The notes under the pieces were generated by a model. It made no database searches. It was given only the letters and a program-made list of their open reading frames with translations, and was not told the origin of the DNA. A stretch of DNA of 64,000 nucleotides from an uncultured Xanthomonas sp. (GTDB lineage Bacteria > Pseudomonadota > Gammaproteobacteria > Xanthomonadales > Xanthomonadaceae). Where the stretch lies: contig CALTTS010000005.1 of the NCBI GenBank assembly GCA_943912265.1, positions 1-64,000 of the forward strand. The letters run 5' to 3'. The translations under genes were made by a program, and so were the position numbers. This document shows, in pieces, positions 8,243 to 18,551 of the stretch. Numbering within the stretch: position 1 is the stretch's first letter; each line of letters opens with the position of its first letter.

Positions 8243-9712
8243 ATGATGATCAAGACTCGTCTTTCCGCCGGGTGGAAGTCCCGGCTGCAGGGCCTCGGTC
8301 TGGCGCTGCTGGTCGCCGGCCTGAGCACCATGTCCTTCGTCGGCACTGCCGCGGCCGCGCAGGACGGCGCCGCGCCGGCCGCCGCCCAGACCTCGCCGGT
8401 GGCCGAGCCCGCCGTGACCACCGAGGCAATCCCGGCCGAGGCCGCCGCGCCGGCCGAAGCTGCCGCCGAACCGGCCCCGGTCGTCGACAAGGGCGACGTG
8501 GCGTGGATGCTGACCTCCACCATGCTGGTGCTGCTGATGGTGGTGCCGGGCCTGGCCCTGTTCTACGGCGGCATGGTGCGCGCCAAGAACGTGCTGTCGG
8601 TGCTGATCCAGGTGGCCACGGTGTTCTCGCTGATCGGCATCCTCTGGGTGGTGTACGGCTATAGCCTGGCCTTCGCCGACGGCAACCAGTGGATCGGCAC
8701 GCTCGGCAAGAAGTTCCTCGCCGGGGTCAGTCCCGACACGCTGGCCGACACGTTCTCCAAGGGCTTCAAGTTGCCGGAGTACGTGTTCGTCACCTTCCAG
8801 CTGACCTTTGCCGGCATCACCGGCGCGCTGATCGTCGGCGCTTTCGCCGAGCGCATGAAGTTCGCTGCGGTGCTGCTGTTCTCGGCGATCTGGTTCACCT
8901 TCGGCTACCTGCCGATGGCGCACATGGTGTGGTCGGCCCCGGGCTTCCTGTTCGGCAAGGGCGCGCTGGACTTCGCCGGCGGTACGGTGGTGCACATCAA
9001 CGCCGGTGTCGCCGGCCTGGTGGGCGCGTATCTGGTCGGCAAGCGCAAGGGTTATGGCCAGTCGGCGCTGAAGCCGCACAACGTGCCGATGACCTTCACC
9101 GGTGCCTCGCTGCTGTGGGTGGGCTGGTTCGGTTTCAACGCCGGTTCGGCGCTGGAAGCCAATGCCACCGCCGCGCTGGCCTTCCTCAACACCATGCTCG
9201 CCACCGCCGCCGCGGTGCTGGCCTGGTCGTTGACCGAGAAGTTCACCAAGGGCAAGGCTTCGGCGTTGGGCGTGGCTTCGGGCATGGTCGCCGGCCTGGT
9301 CGGCATCACTCCGGCCGCTGGTACCGTGGGCCCGTTCGGCGCGATCGTGATCGGTGCGGCTGCCGGCGTGATCTGCGTGTGGGGCGTCACCGGTCTGAAG
9401 AAGCTGCTTGGCGCGGATGACAGCCTGGACGTGTTCGGCGTGCATGGCGTGGGCGGCATCGTCGGCGCGATCCTGACCGGCGTGTTCACCGACAAGGCGC
9501 TGGGTGGCGCCGGTTATGCCGAAGGCGTGACCATGGGCCATCAGGTCGGCATCCAGGCGCTGGGCGTCGGCGTGACCGTGGTGTGGATCGGCATCGTCTC
9601 GGTGGTGGCTTTCCTGATCGCCAAGCTGGTGTTCGGCCTGCGCGTGAGCGAGGAAGCCGAGCGCGAAGGCCTGGACATCACCTCGCACGGCGAATCGGCC
9701 TACGAGGACTGA
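8243..9712 (+). CDS. amtB: Ammonium transporter Amt
   Basis: 489 aa. A cleavable signal peptide (ends TAAAAQ) is followed by an Ala/Pro/Glu-rich linker to about residue 80, then 11 membrane helices. Amt motifs are clear: DVAWMLTSTMLVLLMVVPGLALFYGGMVR, given here in part as the first helix, the twin pore histidines in GGTVVHINAG and DVFGVHGVGG, and FNAGSALEAN. It forms a trimeric NH3/NH4+ channel in the inner membrane, blocked by unmodified GlnK when nitrogen is plentiful. Co-transcription with the upstream PII gene is likely (18-base gap). The long linker before helix 1 is seen in some proteobacterial Amt proteins. Confidence 0.96.
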   Translation: MMIKTRLSAGWKSRLQGLGLALLVAGLSTMSFVGTAAAAQDGAAPAAAQTSPVAEPAVTTEAIPAEAAAPAEAAAEPAPVVDKGDVAWMLTSTMLVLLMVVPGLALFYGGMVRAKNVLSVLIQVATVFSLIGILWVVYGYSLAFADGNQWIGTLGKKFLAGVSPDTLADTFSKGFKLPEYVFVTFQLTFAGITGALIVGAFAERMKFAAVLLFSAIWFTFGYLPMAHMVWSAPGFLFGKGALDFAGGTVVHINAGVAGLVGAYLVGKRKGYGQSALKPHNVPMTFTGASLLWVGWFGFNAGSALEANATAALAFLNTMLATAAAVLAWSLTEKFTKGKASALGVASGMVAGLVGITPAAGTVGPFGAIVIGAAAGVICVWGVTGLKKLLGADDSLDVFGVHGVGGIVGAILTGVFTDKALGGAGYAEGVTMGHQVGIQALGVGVTVVWIGIVSVVAFLIAKLVFGLRVSEEAEREGLDITSHGESAYED

Positions 9713-10104
9713 TGCGGCAAACGGCTGTCCCCGGCGTCCGCGCCGGGGCGGCCCTGTAACCCGGACGGGCGCGGCCGGTGCCGCCCCGTCCCCTGCAGTC
9801 CTGATCGTTTGTTTGTTCCGTTCTTCCCGTGCGGCGCGTTCGCGCATCTTCCGGTCCGGCCGGATGAAGGAGTGTTCCGCGTGTGCCCCGCGTCATGGAC
9901 ATCGCCGGCGGCCGACGCCGCCGCAGCGCCCTTGCCCGTCCGGGCTCCCGGTCCGGCACGGGGCCGGCTTCTGTCGCATTCCCCCGCCGTGGCCGCCGCC
10001 GTCGCGCGCGTCCGCCGGATCCGCTGCTTTCCCCCTTACCGCAAGGCCGTCTTGGCGGCCGTGTCCCGGACGGTGATCCGGCAGGGCCGGGCTTTTCCGG
10101 CTGC
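9713..10104. other. Non-coding stretch between amtB and ntrB
   Basis: Nearly 400 bases with no credible gene. It starts with the hairpin at 9729-9748 and ends at the NtrC-type site before ntrB. The reading frames across it are Arg/Pro-rich artefacts of high GC. No RNA gene was recognised. Confidence 0.5.
9729..9748 (+). terminator. Hairpin after amtB
   Basis: Eight-base perfect stem CCCCGGCG/CGCCGGGG with a TCCG loop, 17 bases after the amtB stop. No U-run follows, so the terminator role is uncertain. Confidence 0.4.
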
Positions 10105-10123
10105 TTGCACAAGAATGGTGCAA
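10105..10123 (+). promoter_or_regulatory. NtrC-type operator overlapping the ntrB start region
   Basis: TTGCACAAGAATGGTGCAA: six-base arms around a seven-base centre, matching NtrC consensus TGCACY-N5-GGTGCA at all but one position. It ends two bases before the ntrB ATG and covers a possible -10 (AAGAAT). Bound NtrC would block transcription, as it does at the E. coli glnL promoter. Confidence 0.7.
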
Positions 10124-10125
10124 CA

Positions 10126-11197
10126 ATGAGTGGCATGGCGCTTCCCGCACTCGACCTGCTGTCCACCCCGGTCGCTTGGGCCGATCCGCAAGGCCGCACG
10201 GTCGGGCTGAACGCCGCCTTTGCGCGCTGGCTGGGCATCAGCGTGCGCCGGCTGATCGGCCAGCCGCTGGCCGCGCTGGAGCTGGACGGCAACGCCATGG
10301 CCCGTTTCCTCGACAACACCGACCGCGACGTGCTGCGCCTGCACCGCATCGCGCTGGGCTTCCCCGGCGAGGCGCCGCGCTATGCCGACGGCTGGCTGTC
10401 GCGCATCGACGGCGGCTGGCTGCTGGAGGCGCACCCGGTCGATGCCGACGCCGGCATCGCCAGCGAGAACCTGCCCGACGCGCTGGCCGCCGCGCTTAAG
10501 GGGCTGGCCCACGAACTGCGCAACCCGCTGGCCGGGCTGAAGGGCGCGGCGCAGCTGCTGGCGCGGCGCGGCGCCGACCGGCGCGACCGCGACGAACGCG
10601 AGCTGATCGAGCTGATCGGCTCGGAGATCGGCCGCCTCAATACCCTGCTCGACCGCCTGCTGTCGCCGGCGCCGCAACGCCCGCACGCGCAGATGAACAT
10701 CCACGCCGTGCTCGAACGAGTGCTACGCCTGGCCGAAACCGAAGGCGGCTGGTCGGTGCGGCTGCAGCGCGACTACGACCCGAGCATCCCCGAATTCTCC
10801 GGCGACCCGGACCGCCTGACCCAGGCGGTGTGGAACCTGGTGCGCAACGCGATCGAGGCCGGCGCCTCGACCATCTTCCTGCGCACCCGGGTCGAGCGCG
10901 GCCTGCGCATCCGCGAGCGCGTGCACGCGATGGCGCTGCGGCTGGAAGTGGTGGACGATGGCCGCGGCGTGCCCGACGAACTGGCCGAGCACCTGTTCCT
11001 GCCGCTGGTCAGCGGCCGCGCCGAAGGCAGCGGGCTGGGCCTGGCGCTGGCGCACCAGGTGGCGCGCGAACACCGCGGCTCGCTGACCTACCGCTCACGC
11101 CCCGGCCACACCGTCTTCAGCATGCTGCTGCCGCAGGACGAGAACGAGGCGTCGGGCGATGCGCCATCCGGCGAATCCGACACGGGAGCACGACACC

Positions 11198-11208
<11 letters not shown>
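10126..11208 (+). CDS. glnL: Nitrogen sensor histidine kinase NtrB (GlnL)
   Basis: 360 aa cytoplasmic kinase/phosphatase that sets NtrC phosphorylation under PII control. An N-terminal PAS domain (residues about 8-110) has no membrane helices. The H-box GLAHELRNPLAGLKGAAQLL holds the phosphoacceptor His. The catalytic domain shows the N-box (LVRNAIEAGA), G1 (VVDDGRGVP) and G2 (GSGLGLALAHQVAREHRG). The gene overlaps ntrC by 11 bases, so the pair is translated together. The start at 10126 (MSGMALPALDLL) lies right after an NtrC-type operator; MALPALD at 10135 is an alternative. Confidence 0.95.
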
Positions 11209-12658
<1,450 letters not shown>

Positions 12659-12749
12659 ACCGGCCGCCCGTCACGGCGCGTTCCGGCGCCGGGCTGCTAG
12701 GGTGGCGGCGGCCGTCCCCGGCCGGATTTCCCGCACAAGGAGAGACCCG

Positions 12750-13316
12750 ATGCGCATCCAACCGCTGATCGCCCTCGTTCCGGCGCTCGCCCTGGCCGCC
12801 TGCGGCGGCGCCCCGGTGAAACCGCCGCATCCGGCACCGCCGCCGCCCGCGGCCGGCACCGTGCGCCAGGCCGAAGCGGCGCTGGCCCCGGCCTCGGCCA
12901 GCCTGGTCAGCGGCCGGGTGGTGTTCGTGGCGGTGCCCGGCGGCGCGCACCTGACCGGCACCGTCGGCGGGCTTGCGCCCGGCGGCCGCTTCGGCTTCCA
13001 CGTGCATGAAAAGGGCGATTGCAGCGCGGTCGACGCCAGCAGCGCCGGCGGCCACTTCAACCCGACCGGCGCGCCGCACGGCCGTGCCGAGGCCGGCCCA
13101 CACCACGCCGGCGACATGGACAACCTGGTGGCCGACGCCGATGGCACGGCCAACGTGGACGTGCACCTGGCCGGGGTGACCCTCGGCGGCGGCGCGGCCA
13201 CCGACATCGTCGGCCGCGCGCTGATCGTGCACGGCGGCACCGACGACTACACCAGCCAGCCGGCCGGCAACGCCGGCGCGCGCGTGGCCTGCGGGGTGAT
13301 CCGAGCCGCGCCGTGA
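12750..13316 (+). CDS. sodC: Cu/Zn superoxide dismutase, lipoprotein form
   Basis: 188 aa. A signal peptide ends in a lipobox (LALAAC) followed by a Pro-rich linker, so the enzyme is lipid-tethered in the periplasm. Copper and zinc ligands are in the expected places: GFHVHEKGDC, GGHFNPTGAPHG, HHAGDMDNL, and the late HGGTDDY. The disulfide cysteines (GDC and VACGV) are present. It removes superoxide, protecting the periplasm. AAGGAGAG lies eight bases before the ATG. The stop overlaps a GTG that could begin the damaged downstream gene. Confidence 0.93.
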   Translation: MRIQPLIALVPALALAACGGAPVKPPHPAPPPPAAGTVRQAEAALAPASASLVSGRVVFVAVPGGAHLTGTVGGLAPGGRFGFHVHEKGDCSAVDASSAGGHFNPTGAPHGRAEAGPHHAGDMDNLVADADGTANVDVHLAGVTLGGGAATDIVGRALIVHGGTDDYTSQPAGNAGARVACGVIRAAP

Positions 13317-13816
13317 ACCGTGCGCGGTTGCCGCCGGCCGTGCATGCGCGGCTGATGGCGGTGCACGAGGAAATCCGGTGGCTGGCGCGGCGCCCCGGCG
13401 TCAGTGCCAGTCAGGCCCGGGCTTGGTGCACGTGTGATGGCCGAAAGCCTGAAGCGGCGGATCCGTCGCTTCAGCGGCAAGGTTTCATGCACGGCGATGG
13501 CGGCGGAGCCGGCCGCCGCGTTGAGGCTGGAGCATTTCCGGCGCATCCGGGCAGGCCTGACCGCGCTGGTGGAACGTCAGCGCGAGCAGGCCACTCCGGA
13601 CGGCGATGAATTCGTGGACGGGCTGCTCTGCAAGCCGAGCAGGTGCACATCGTCACCCGTGCCGAGGACTACGCGGCCTGGCGCTGCGCCGGCGATTACG
13701 CTGCGGCGGGCATCACGCTGGTGGAGTGGAGCGACATCCCCGCCGGGCGCCGGGCCGCGCTGTGGCGGCGCATGCTGCGGGGCAGGGTGGCCAATGCCGG
13801 CGATTTCACCGGCTGA
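13313..13816 (+). pseudogene. Unrecognised gene with two compensating frameshifts
   Basis: Coding-like protein appears in three pieces: from GTG 13313 (VNRARLPPAVHARLMAVHEE, to about 13425), then in another frame from about 13432 (VMAESLKRRIRRFSGKVS through ATPDGDEFV near 13618), then back in the first frame to the stop at 13816 (EQVHIVTRAEDYAAW through RGRVANAGDFTG). The frame moves once and then returns, as after two small opposite indels. The joined product would be about 167 aa, charged, with no signal peptide or membrane helix. No family was recognised. It starts in a GTGA overlap with sodC. The call rests on composition, not on a known homologue. Confidence 0.45.
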
Positions 13817-13855
13817 GGGCGGCGGGACGGGGATGTCCCGGCCTGCTTGATCGGT

Positions 13856-14746
13856 TCAGGCCGATAGCGCCGTGCGTGCATCGATGCCGGGTTCGACGTG
13901 CACGTACAGCACGTCGATGCCGTGGGCTTCGAGCACGGCGGCGAGCTGGCGCTGGCGCACCAGGTAGTGTTCGTAGAGCGGGCGCAGGCGCTCGCAGGCA
14001 TCGCCGGCGGCGTGGTCGTGGCCGTAGTGCGCGCACCAGCCGGCCGGGTCGAACAGGGCCATCCGCGCTTCGCCGCCGCTCAGCTGCAGCAGCGGCTCGG
14101 GCGCGGCGTCCAGCCATTCCTCGGCGCCGGGGGCGAGCAGGGCGGCCTCGATCAGCGGCCACAGCGGGCCCAGGCCCTGGTTGTCGTACTGCATCGACAT
14201 CATCGCGGCCAGGTCGTGCACGGTCAGGTAGCGGGCGTGTTCGATCTGCGCGCCGAACGCATCCTGCGCCAGCAGCGCGGTGTCCGGCTGGGCCATGCCG
14301 AGCGCGAGCAGCTTTTCCTCCATCGCCGCACCCACCGGCGCGAGCAGCGCCGGGTCGCCGGCCACGACGAACGGCAGCACGCGCAGGCTGCCGCCGGCCA
14401 GCGCCGGGTCGGACTGCATCGGCATCGGCACCTCGCCGCCGGCATCGGCGCCGAAGGCGAGCAGGCGCGGGCCCTGGTCGCGGCCGGGCGCGCGGGCGTG
14501 CAGCTCGATCAGGCGTCGGTGCACCGGCCAGCCCGGGCGCAGCACTTCGGCCGGGTCGAAATGGGCGGCGGCGAAGGCCAGGTCCAGCCCGCGCAGGTCC
14601 GGCACCAGCCGGGCCAGGTCGCGGCCGAGGTGTTCGGCCAGCGCCCCGGCCTGCGCGGCGGGCAGCGCCTGCCGGGCGGGGGCGGTGCCGCCGGCGAGTT
14701 CGAGCGCGAGCACTCCGAGAGCATGCGTGGCAGTTGCGGCTGTCAT
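13856..14746 (-). CDS. Uncharacterised cytoplasmic protein
   Basis: 296 aa, no signal peptide, no membrane segments. It is rich in alanine and leucine, with an acidic overall character and several conserved-looking stretches (VPMPMQSDPALAGG, MMSMQYDNQGLGPLWPLI, DPAGWCAHYGHDHAAGD, GIDVLYVHVEPGID). No domain was recognised. The codon pattern is strongly coding and the frame is unbroken. It is divergent from the thiolase gene, with about 105 bases between their starts. The tail of the damaged gene after sodC faces it. Confidence 0.75.
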   Translation of the reverse strand: MTAATATHALGVLALELAGGTAPARQALPAAQAGALAEHLGRDLARLVPDLRGLDLAFAAAHFDPAEVLRPGWPVHRRLIELHARAPGRDQGPRLLAFGADAGGEVPMPMQSDPALAGGSLRVLPFVVAGDPALLAPVGAAMEEKLLALGMAQPDTALLAQDAFGAQIEHARYLTVHDLAAMMSMQYDNQGLGPLWPLIEAALLAPGAEEWLDAAPEPLLQLSGGEARMALFDPAGWCAHYGHDHAAGDACERLRPLYEHYLVRQRQLAAVLEAHGIDVLYVHVEPGIDARTALSA

Positions 14747-14851
14747 GTTTCCGTCCGTTGTTGGCGCGTTGTCGGCGCATCGCTACACTTCGGCCACATT
14801 ATGCCCGTCCACTCCCGTATGGGCGCTCCTGCCATCCCGCGAGGTTTCCCG

Positions 14852-16132
14852 ATGACCGCACCCCGCCCTGTCGCCATCCTCGGCGGCGTCCGCATCCCCT
14901 TCTGCCGTCAGAACACCGCGTATGCGGATGTCGGCAACCTCGGGATGTCGGTGCGCACGCTCGGCGCGCTGGTCGAGAAGTTCGGCCTGCAGGGGCAGCA
15001 GCTGGGCGAAGTGGCGATGGGCGCGGTGATCAAGCACTCCTCGGACTGGAACCTCGGCCGCGAGGCGGCGCTGTCGTCCGGGCTGTCGCCGCTGACCCCG
15101 GGCATCACGATGCAGCGCGCCTGCGGCACCTCGCTGGACACCATCGTCCACATCGGCAACAAGATCGCGATGGGCCAGATCGACGCGGGCATCGGCGGCG
15201 GTTCGGACACCACCTCCGACGTGCCGATCGTCTACGGCAAGAAGCTGCGCGCGCGCATCCTTGCGGCCAACCGCGCCAAGACCACCGGCGACAAGGTCAA
15301 GGCGCTGCTGTCCGGGTTCCGCCTGTCCGAGCTGAAGCCCGAGTTCCCGGGCGTGGCCGAGCCGCGCACCGGCAAGAGCATGGGCGACCATTGCGAGGAC
15401 ATGGCCAAGGAGTGGGGCATCACCCGCCAGGCGCAGGACGAGCTGGCGCTGTCCTCGCACAGGAAGCTGGCCGCCGCCTACGAGCGCGGCTTCTTCAAGG
15501 ACCTGGTGGTGCCGTTCCGCGGCGTCGAGCGCGACAACATCCTGCGCCCGGATTCCACCCTGGAGAAGCTGGCCTCGCTGAAGCCGGCCTTCGACAAGGT
15601 GTCCGGCCGCGGCACGCTGACCGCCGCCAATTCCACCCCGCTGACCGACGGCGCCGCCGCGGTGTTGCTGGCCAGCGACGAATGGGCCGCCGCGCACGGC
15701 CACGCCCCGCTGGCCTACCTGAAGGACGCGCAGGTGGCGGCGGTGGATTTCGTCCACGGCGAGGGCCTGCTGATGGCCCCGACCGTGGCGGTGCCGCAGA
15801 TGCTCGCCCGCCACGGCCTCACCCTGCAGGATTTCGACATCTACGAGATCCACGAGGCCTTCGCCGCGCAGGTGCTGTGCACGCTGCGCGCGTGGGAGAG
15901 CGAGGACTACTGCCGCAACCGCCTCGGCCTGTCCGGCGCGCTCGGCGGCATCGACCCGGCGAAGATCAATCCGCTCGGCTCGTCGCTGGCGGCCGGCCAC
16001 CCGTTCGCCGCGACCGGCGCGCGCATCATCGGCACCGTCGCCAAGGAGCTGGCCGAACGCGGCGGCGGCCGCGCGCTGGTGTCCATCTGCACCGCCGGCG
16101 GCATGGGCGTGGTGGCCATCGTCGAGCGTTGA
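14852..16132 (+). CDS. Acetyl-CoA C-acyltransferase (FadI-type thiolase)
   Basis: 426 aa. Condensing/thiolysis enzyme of fatty acid beta-oxidation: cleaves 3-ketoacyl-CoA with CoA. Active-site Cys is in QRACGTSLDT, the catalytic His in AAGHPFAATGAR, and the second Cys in SICTAGGMG; IYEIHEAFAAQ is also typical. The length and the long loop region (residues 120-240) fit the FadI/trifunctional beta-subunit branch better than AtoB (about 390 aa). ATG at 14852 follows GAGG. No fadJ partner is adjacent in this window, so the physiological substrate is inferred. Confidence 0.88.
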   Translation: MTAPRPVAILGGVRIPFCRQNTAYADVGNLGMSVRTLGALVEKFGLQGQQLGEVAMGAVIKHSSDWNLGREAALSSGLSPLTPGITMQRACGTSLDTIVHIGNKIAMGQIDAGIGGGSDTTSDVPIVYGKKLRARILAANRAKTTGDKVKALLSGFRLSELKPEFPGVAEPRTGKSMGDHCEDMAKEWGITRQAQDELALSSHRKLAAAYERGFFKDLVVPFRGVERDNILRPDSTLEKLASLKPAFDKVSGRGTLTAANSTPLTDGAAAVLLASDEWAAAHGHAPLAYLKDAQVAAVDFVHGEGLLMAPTVAVPQMLARHGLTLQDFDIYEIHEAFAAQVLCTLRAWESEDYCRNRLGLSGALGGIDPAKINPLGSSLAAGHPFAATGARIIGTVAKELAERGGGRALVSICTAGGMGVVAIVER

Positions 16133-16152
16133 CGGCGGGGGCCGTGCCGGCG

Positions 16153-16485
16153 ATGAATCTGGCCGCCACGCTCGGTTTGTTCGTCCTCACCGCGCTGGCC
16201 GAAATCACCGGCTGCTGGCTGCCGTGGTTGTGGCTCAGACAGGGCCGCAGCGCATGGCTGCTGGTGCCGGCGGCCATGAGCCTGGCCTTGTTCGCGTGGT
16301 TGTTGACCCTGCACCCGCAACCGTCCGGGCGCATTTATGCGGCTTACGGCGGCGTCTACATCTGCGTGGCGCTGCTGTGGCTTTGGCGCGTGGACGGGAT
16401 GAGGCCGGCAATCAGCGACTGGATCGGCGCGGGCTGTTGCCTGCTCGGCATGGCCATCATCATGGCCGGGCCGAGGGCGGGGTGA
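16153..16485 (+). CDS. YnfA/UPF0060 family small membrane protein
   Basis: 110 aa with four predicted membrane helices, the length of E. coli YnfA (108 aa). It shows the family pattern LAEITGCWLPWLWLRQG, LTLHPQPSGRIYAAYGGVYI and DWIGAGCCLLGMAIIM. YnfA resembles small multidrug resistance transporters, and some homologues are reported to export toxic cations; the substrate here is unknown. It follows the thiolase gene by 20 bases in the same direction. Another 244 bases without a recognisable gene separate it from the MFS gene. Confidence 0.9.
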   Translation: MNLAATLGLFVLTALAEITGCWLPWLWLRQGRSAWLLVPAAMSLALFAWLLTLHPQPSGRIYAAYGGVYICVALLWLWRVDGMRPAISDWIGAGCCLLGMAIIMAGPRAG

Positions 16486-16729
16486 GCCCGCAACCCTGTC
16501 GTGCAAGCTTCTGGGTACCGATGCATGGGCCGAAAGCGGTTCGAGCCGCCGCCGCGATGCGCGCCTGCATGCCGGCGCCACGCCATGGCCACCGGCGTGA
16601 CCTGCAAGGGTGCTTGAAGTGCCGGGCCGCCATCGCGCGGTGTGTGTGGATGGCGGCCTGCATGCGCGGCGTGGGCGGGCGACAATCGCCCGATTTCCCG
16701 GAACACGGTGACCTGCGGCCCGAATACGC

Positions 16730-17920
16730 GTGAGCACATCTCCCAACCCCGCGTCCCGCGTGCCGCTGCGGCGCCTGCTCGGCATCGTGCTGTTCAACTT
16801 CGTCGCCTACTTCTGCGTGGGCCTGCCGCTGGCGGTGATCCCCGCGCAGGTGCACGTGACGCTGGGCTACGGCGCGGTGCTGGCCGGGCTGGCGGTGAGC
16901 GTGCAGTACGCGGCCACGCTGCTGAGCCGGCCGGTGGCCGGGCGCCTGTGCGACGTGCACGGGCCGAAGCGTTCGGTGCTGATCGGGCTGGGGTTCTGCG
17001 CCGCCAGCGGCGTGCTGATGCTGGCCGCGGCGCTGGCCGTGCCGGTGCCGGCGCTGAGCCTGGCGCTGCTGCTGGCCAGCCGCCTGCCGCTGGGCGCGGG
17101 CGAGAGCCTGGTCACCACCGGCACCACGCTGTGGGGCATCGGCACGGTGGGCAGCGCCGACACGGCGCGGGCGATCTCATGGAACGGCATCACCAGCTAC
17201 GGCGCGCTGGCGCTGGGGGCGCCGGTCGGGGTGTGGCTGGACGGCGCGGTCGGCTTCCGTGCACTGGGCGTGCTGATGCTGGCGGTGGCGCTGTGCAGCC
17301 TGTGGCTGGCCGGGCGCCGGCCGGGCGTGGCGCCGGCCCCCGGCGTGCGCCTGCCGGCGCGGGCGGTGTTCGGGCGGATGTGGCCGTTCGGCACCTGCCT
17401 GGGGCTCGGTTCGGTCGGCTTCGGCGCGATCACCGCGTTCGCCGCGCTGTATTTCCTCGACCGCCACTGGGCGCACGCGGCGCTGGCGATCACCGCGCTG
17501 GGCACCGCCTTCGTGCTGACCCGGCTGCTGGCCGGCAACGCCATCGCCCGTTTCGGCGGCTATCGGGTGGCGATGGCGTCCTTCGCCACCGAGGCGCTCG
17601 GCCTGCTGCTGGTCTGGCTGGCGCCGGGCGCGGGCTGGGCGGTGCTGGGCGCGGCGGTCACCGGGGTCGGGTTCTCGCTGGTGTTCCCGGCGCTGGGCAT
17701 GGAGGCGGTGAAGCAGGTGCCGGCGGCCAACCGCGGTTCGGCACTGGGCCTGTATTCGGTGTTTCTCGACGTGGCGCTCGGCATCACCGGGCCGCTGGCC
17801 GGCTGGCTGGCGCACCGCGGCGGCTACGGCGGCATCTACCCGCTGGCGGCGGCCGCGGCGGCGCTGGCGCTGCTGGGCAGCGCGGTGCTGCGGTGGCGCG
17901 CGCTGCGGCCGCCGGCTTGA
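16730..17920 (+). CDS. MFS transporter, YhhS family
   Basis: 396 aa with 12 membrane helices. Strong resemblance to E. coli YhhS: FNFVAYFCVGLPLAVIP, the motif A region RPVAGRLCDVHGPKR between helices 2 and 3, GTTLWGIGTVGS, ISWNGITSYGALALGAPVG and VGFSLVFPALGMEAVK. YhhS-like carriers are proton-driven exporters (arabinose and glyphosate export have been reported); the natural substrate is not known. GTG at 16730 is taken as start because similarity begins immediately (STSPNPASRVPLRRLLG). GACAAT at 16681-16686 is a possible -10. Confidence 0.88.
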   Translation: MSTSPNPASRVPLRRLLGIVLFNFVAYFCVGLPLAVIPAQVHVTLGYGAVLAGLAVSVQYAATLLSRPVAGRLCDVHGPKRSVLIGLGFCAASGVLMLAAALAVPVPALSLALLLASRLPLGAGESLVTTGTTLWGIGTVGSADTARAISWNGITSYGALALGAPVGVWLDGAVGFRALGVLMLAVALCSLWLAGRRPGVAPAPGVRLPARAVFGRMWPFGTCLGLGSVGFGAITAFAALYFLDRHWAHAALAITALGTAFVLTRLLAGNAIARFGGYRVAMASFATEALGLLLVWLAPGAGWAVLGAAVTGVGFSLVFPALGMEAVKQVPAANRGSALGLYSVFLDVALGITGPLAGWLAHRGGYGGIYPLAAAAAALALLGSAVLRWRALRPPA

Positions 17921-17972
17921 TCGGCCGCGCCGGCGGGGCCAGTCTGGCGGCGGACCCCTGCCGGAGCCGGCC

Positions 17973-18518
17973 ATGCTCAAGCGCTACCGCAAGCACGATT
18001 TCCCGGTGCACGAGGTGCGTCGCTACCTCGAACCCGGCCCGGTGCTGCTGCTCAGTTCGGCCTGGCGCGGCGAACGCGACGTGATGGCCTTCGGCTGGCA
18101 CACGGTGATGGAGTTCAGCCCCTCGCTGGTGGGCTGCATGATCAGCGCCGGCAACCACAGCTTCGCGCTGGTGCGCGGCAGCGGCGAATGCGTGCTGAAC
18201 CTGCCCACCGCCGACCTCGGCCACGTGATCACCGGCGTGGGCAACTGCAGCGGCGCCGAGGTGGACAAGTTCGCCCGCTTCGGCCTGCACGCCTCGCCGG
18301 CCGCGCGGGTGGCGGCGCCGCTGATCGACGAGTGCCATTCCAGCTTCGAGTGCCGGCTGCGCGATGCGCGGCTGGTGGAGGATTACGACTTCTTCGTGTT
18401 CGAAGTGGTGGCCGCGCACGTGGCGAAGCGGCCGAAATGGCCGAAGACGCTGGGCTACCGCGGCGAAGGGCAGTTCATGGAATCCGGCCGCGAGCGCCGC
18501 CTGCCGTCGGCCAAGTGA
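17973..18518 (+). CDS. Flavin-reductase-like FMN-binding protein
   Basis: 181 aa split-barrel protein of the flavin reductase-like family (FMN-binding), with GWHTVMEFSPSLVGCMIS, GECVLNLP, GVGNCSG and EVDKFARFGLHAS. It is the intact paralogue of the frameshifted gene at 699-1225 and shows what that gene's lost C-terminus looks like (LGYRGEGQFMESG). Family members reduce FMN or use it to act on small molecules; the partner is unknown. The gene is 52 bases after the MFS gene in the same direction and may be cotranscribed. No signal peptide. Confidence 0.85.
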   Translation: MLKRYRKHDFPVHEVRRYLEPGPVLLLSSAWRGERDVMAFGWHTVMEFSPSLVGCMISAGNHSFALVRGSGECVLNLPTADLGHVITGVGNCSGAEVDKFARFGLHASPAARVAAPLIDECHSSFECRLRDARLVEDYDFFVFEVVAAHVAKRPKWPKTLGYRGEGQFMESGRERRLPSAK

Positions 18519-18551
18519 GGGCCGCCGCGCCGGCACCGCGGCCTGCCCGGT

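Noticed and set aside
13606..16132. Long plus-strand frame read through the thiolase region in another frame
   Set aside because: Its Arg/Ala-rich sequence overlaps the clear thiolase and the unknown minus-strand gene. Only its last 110 codons (YnfA) are real.
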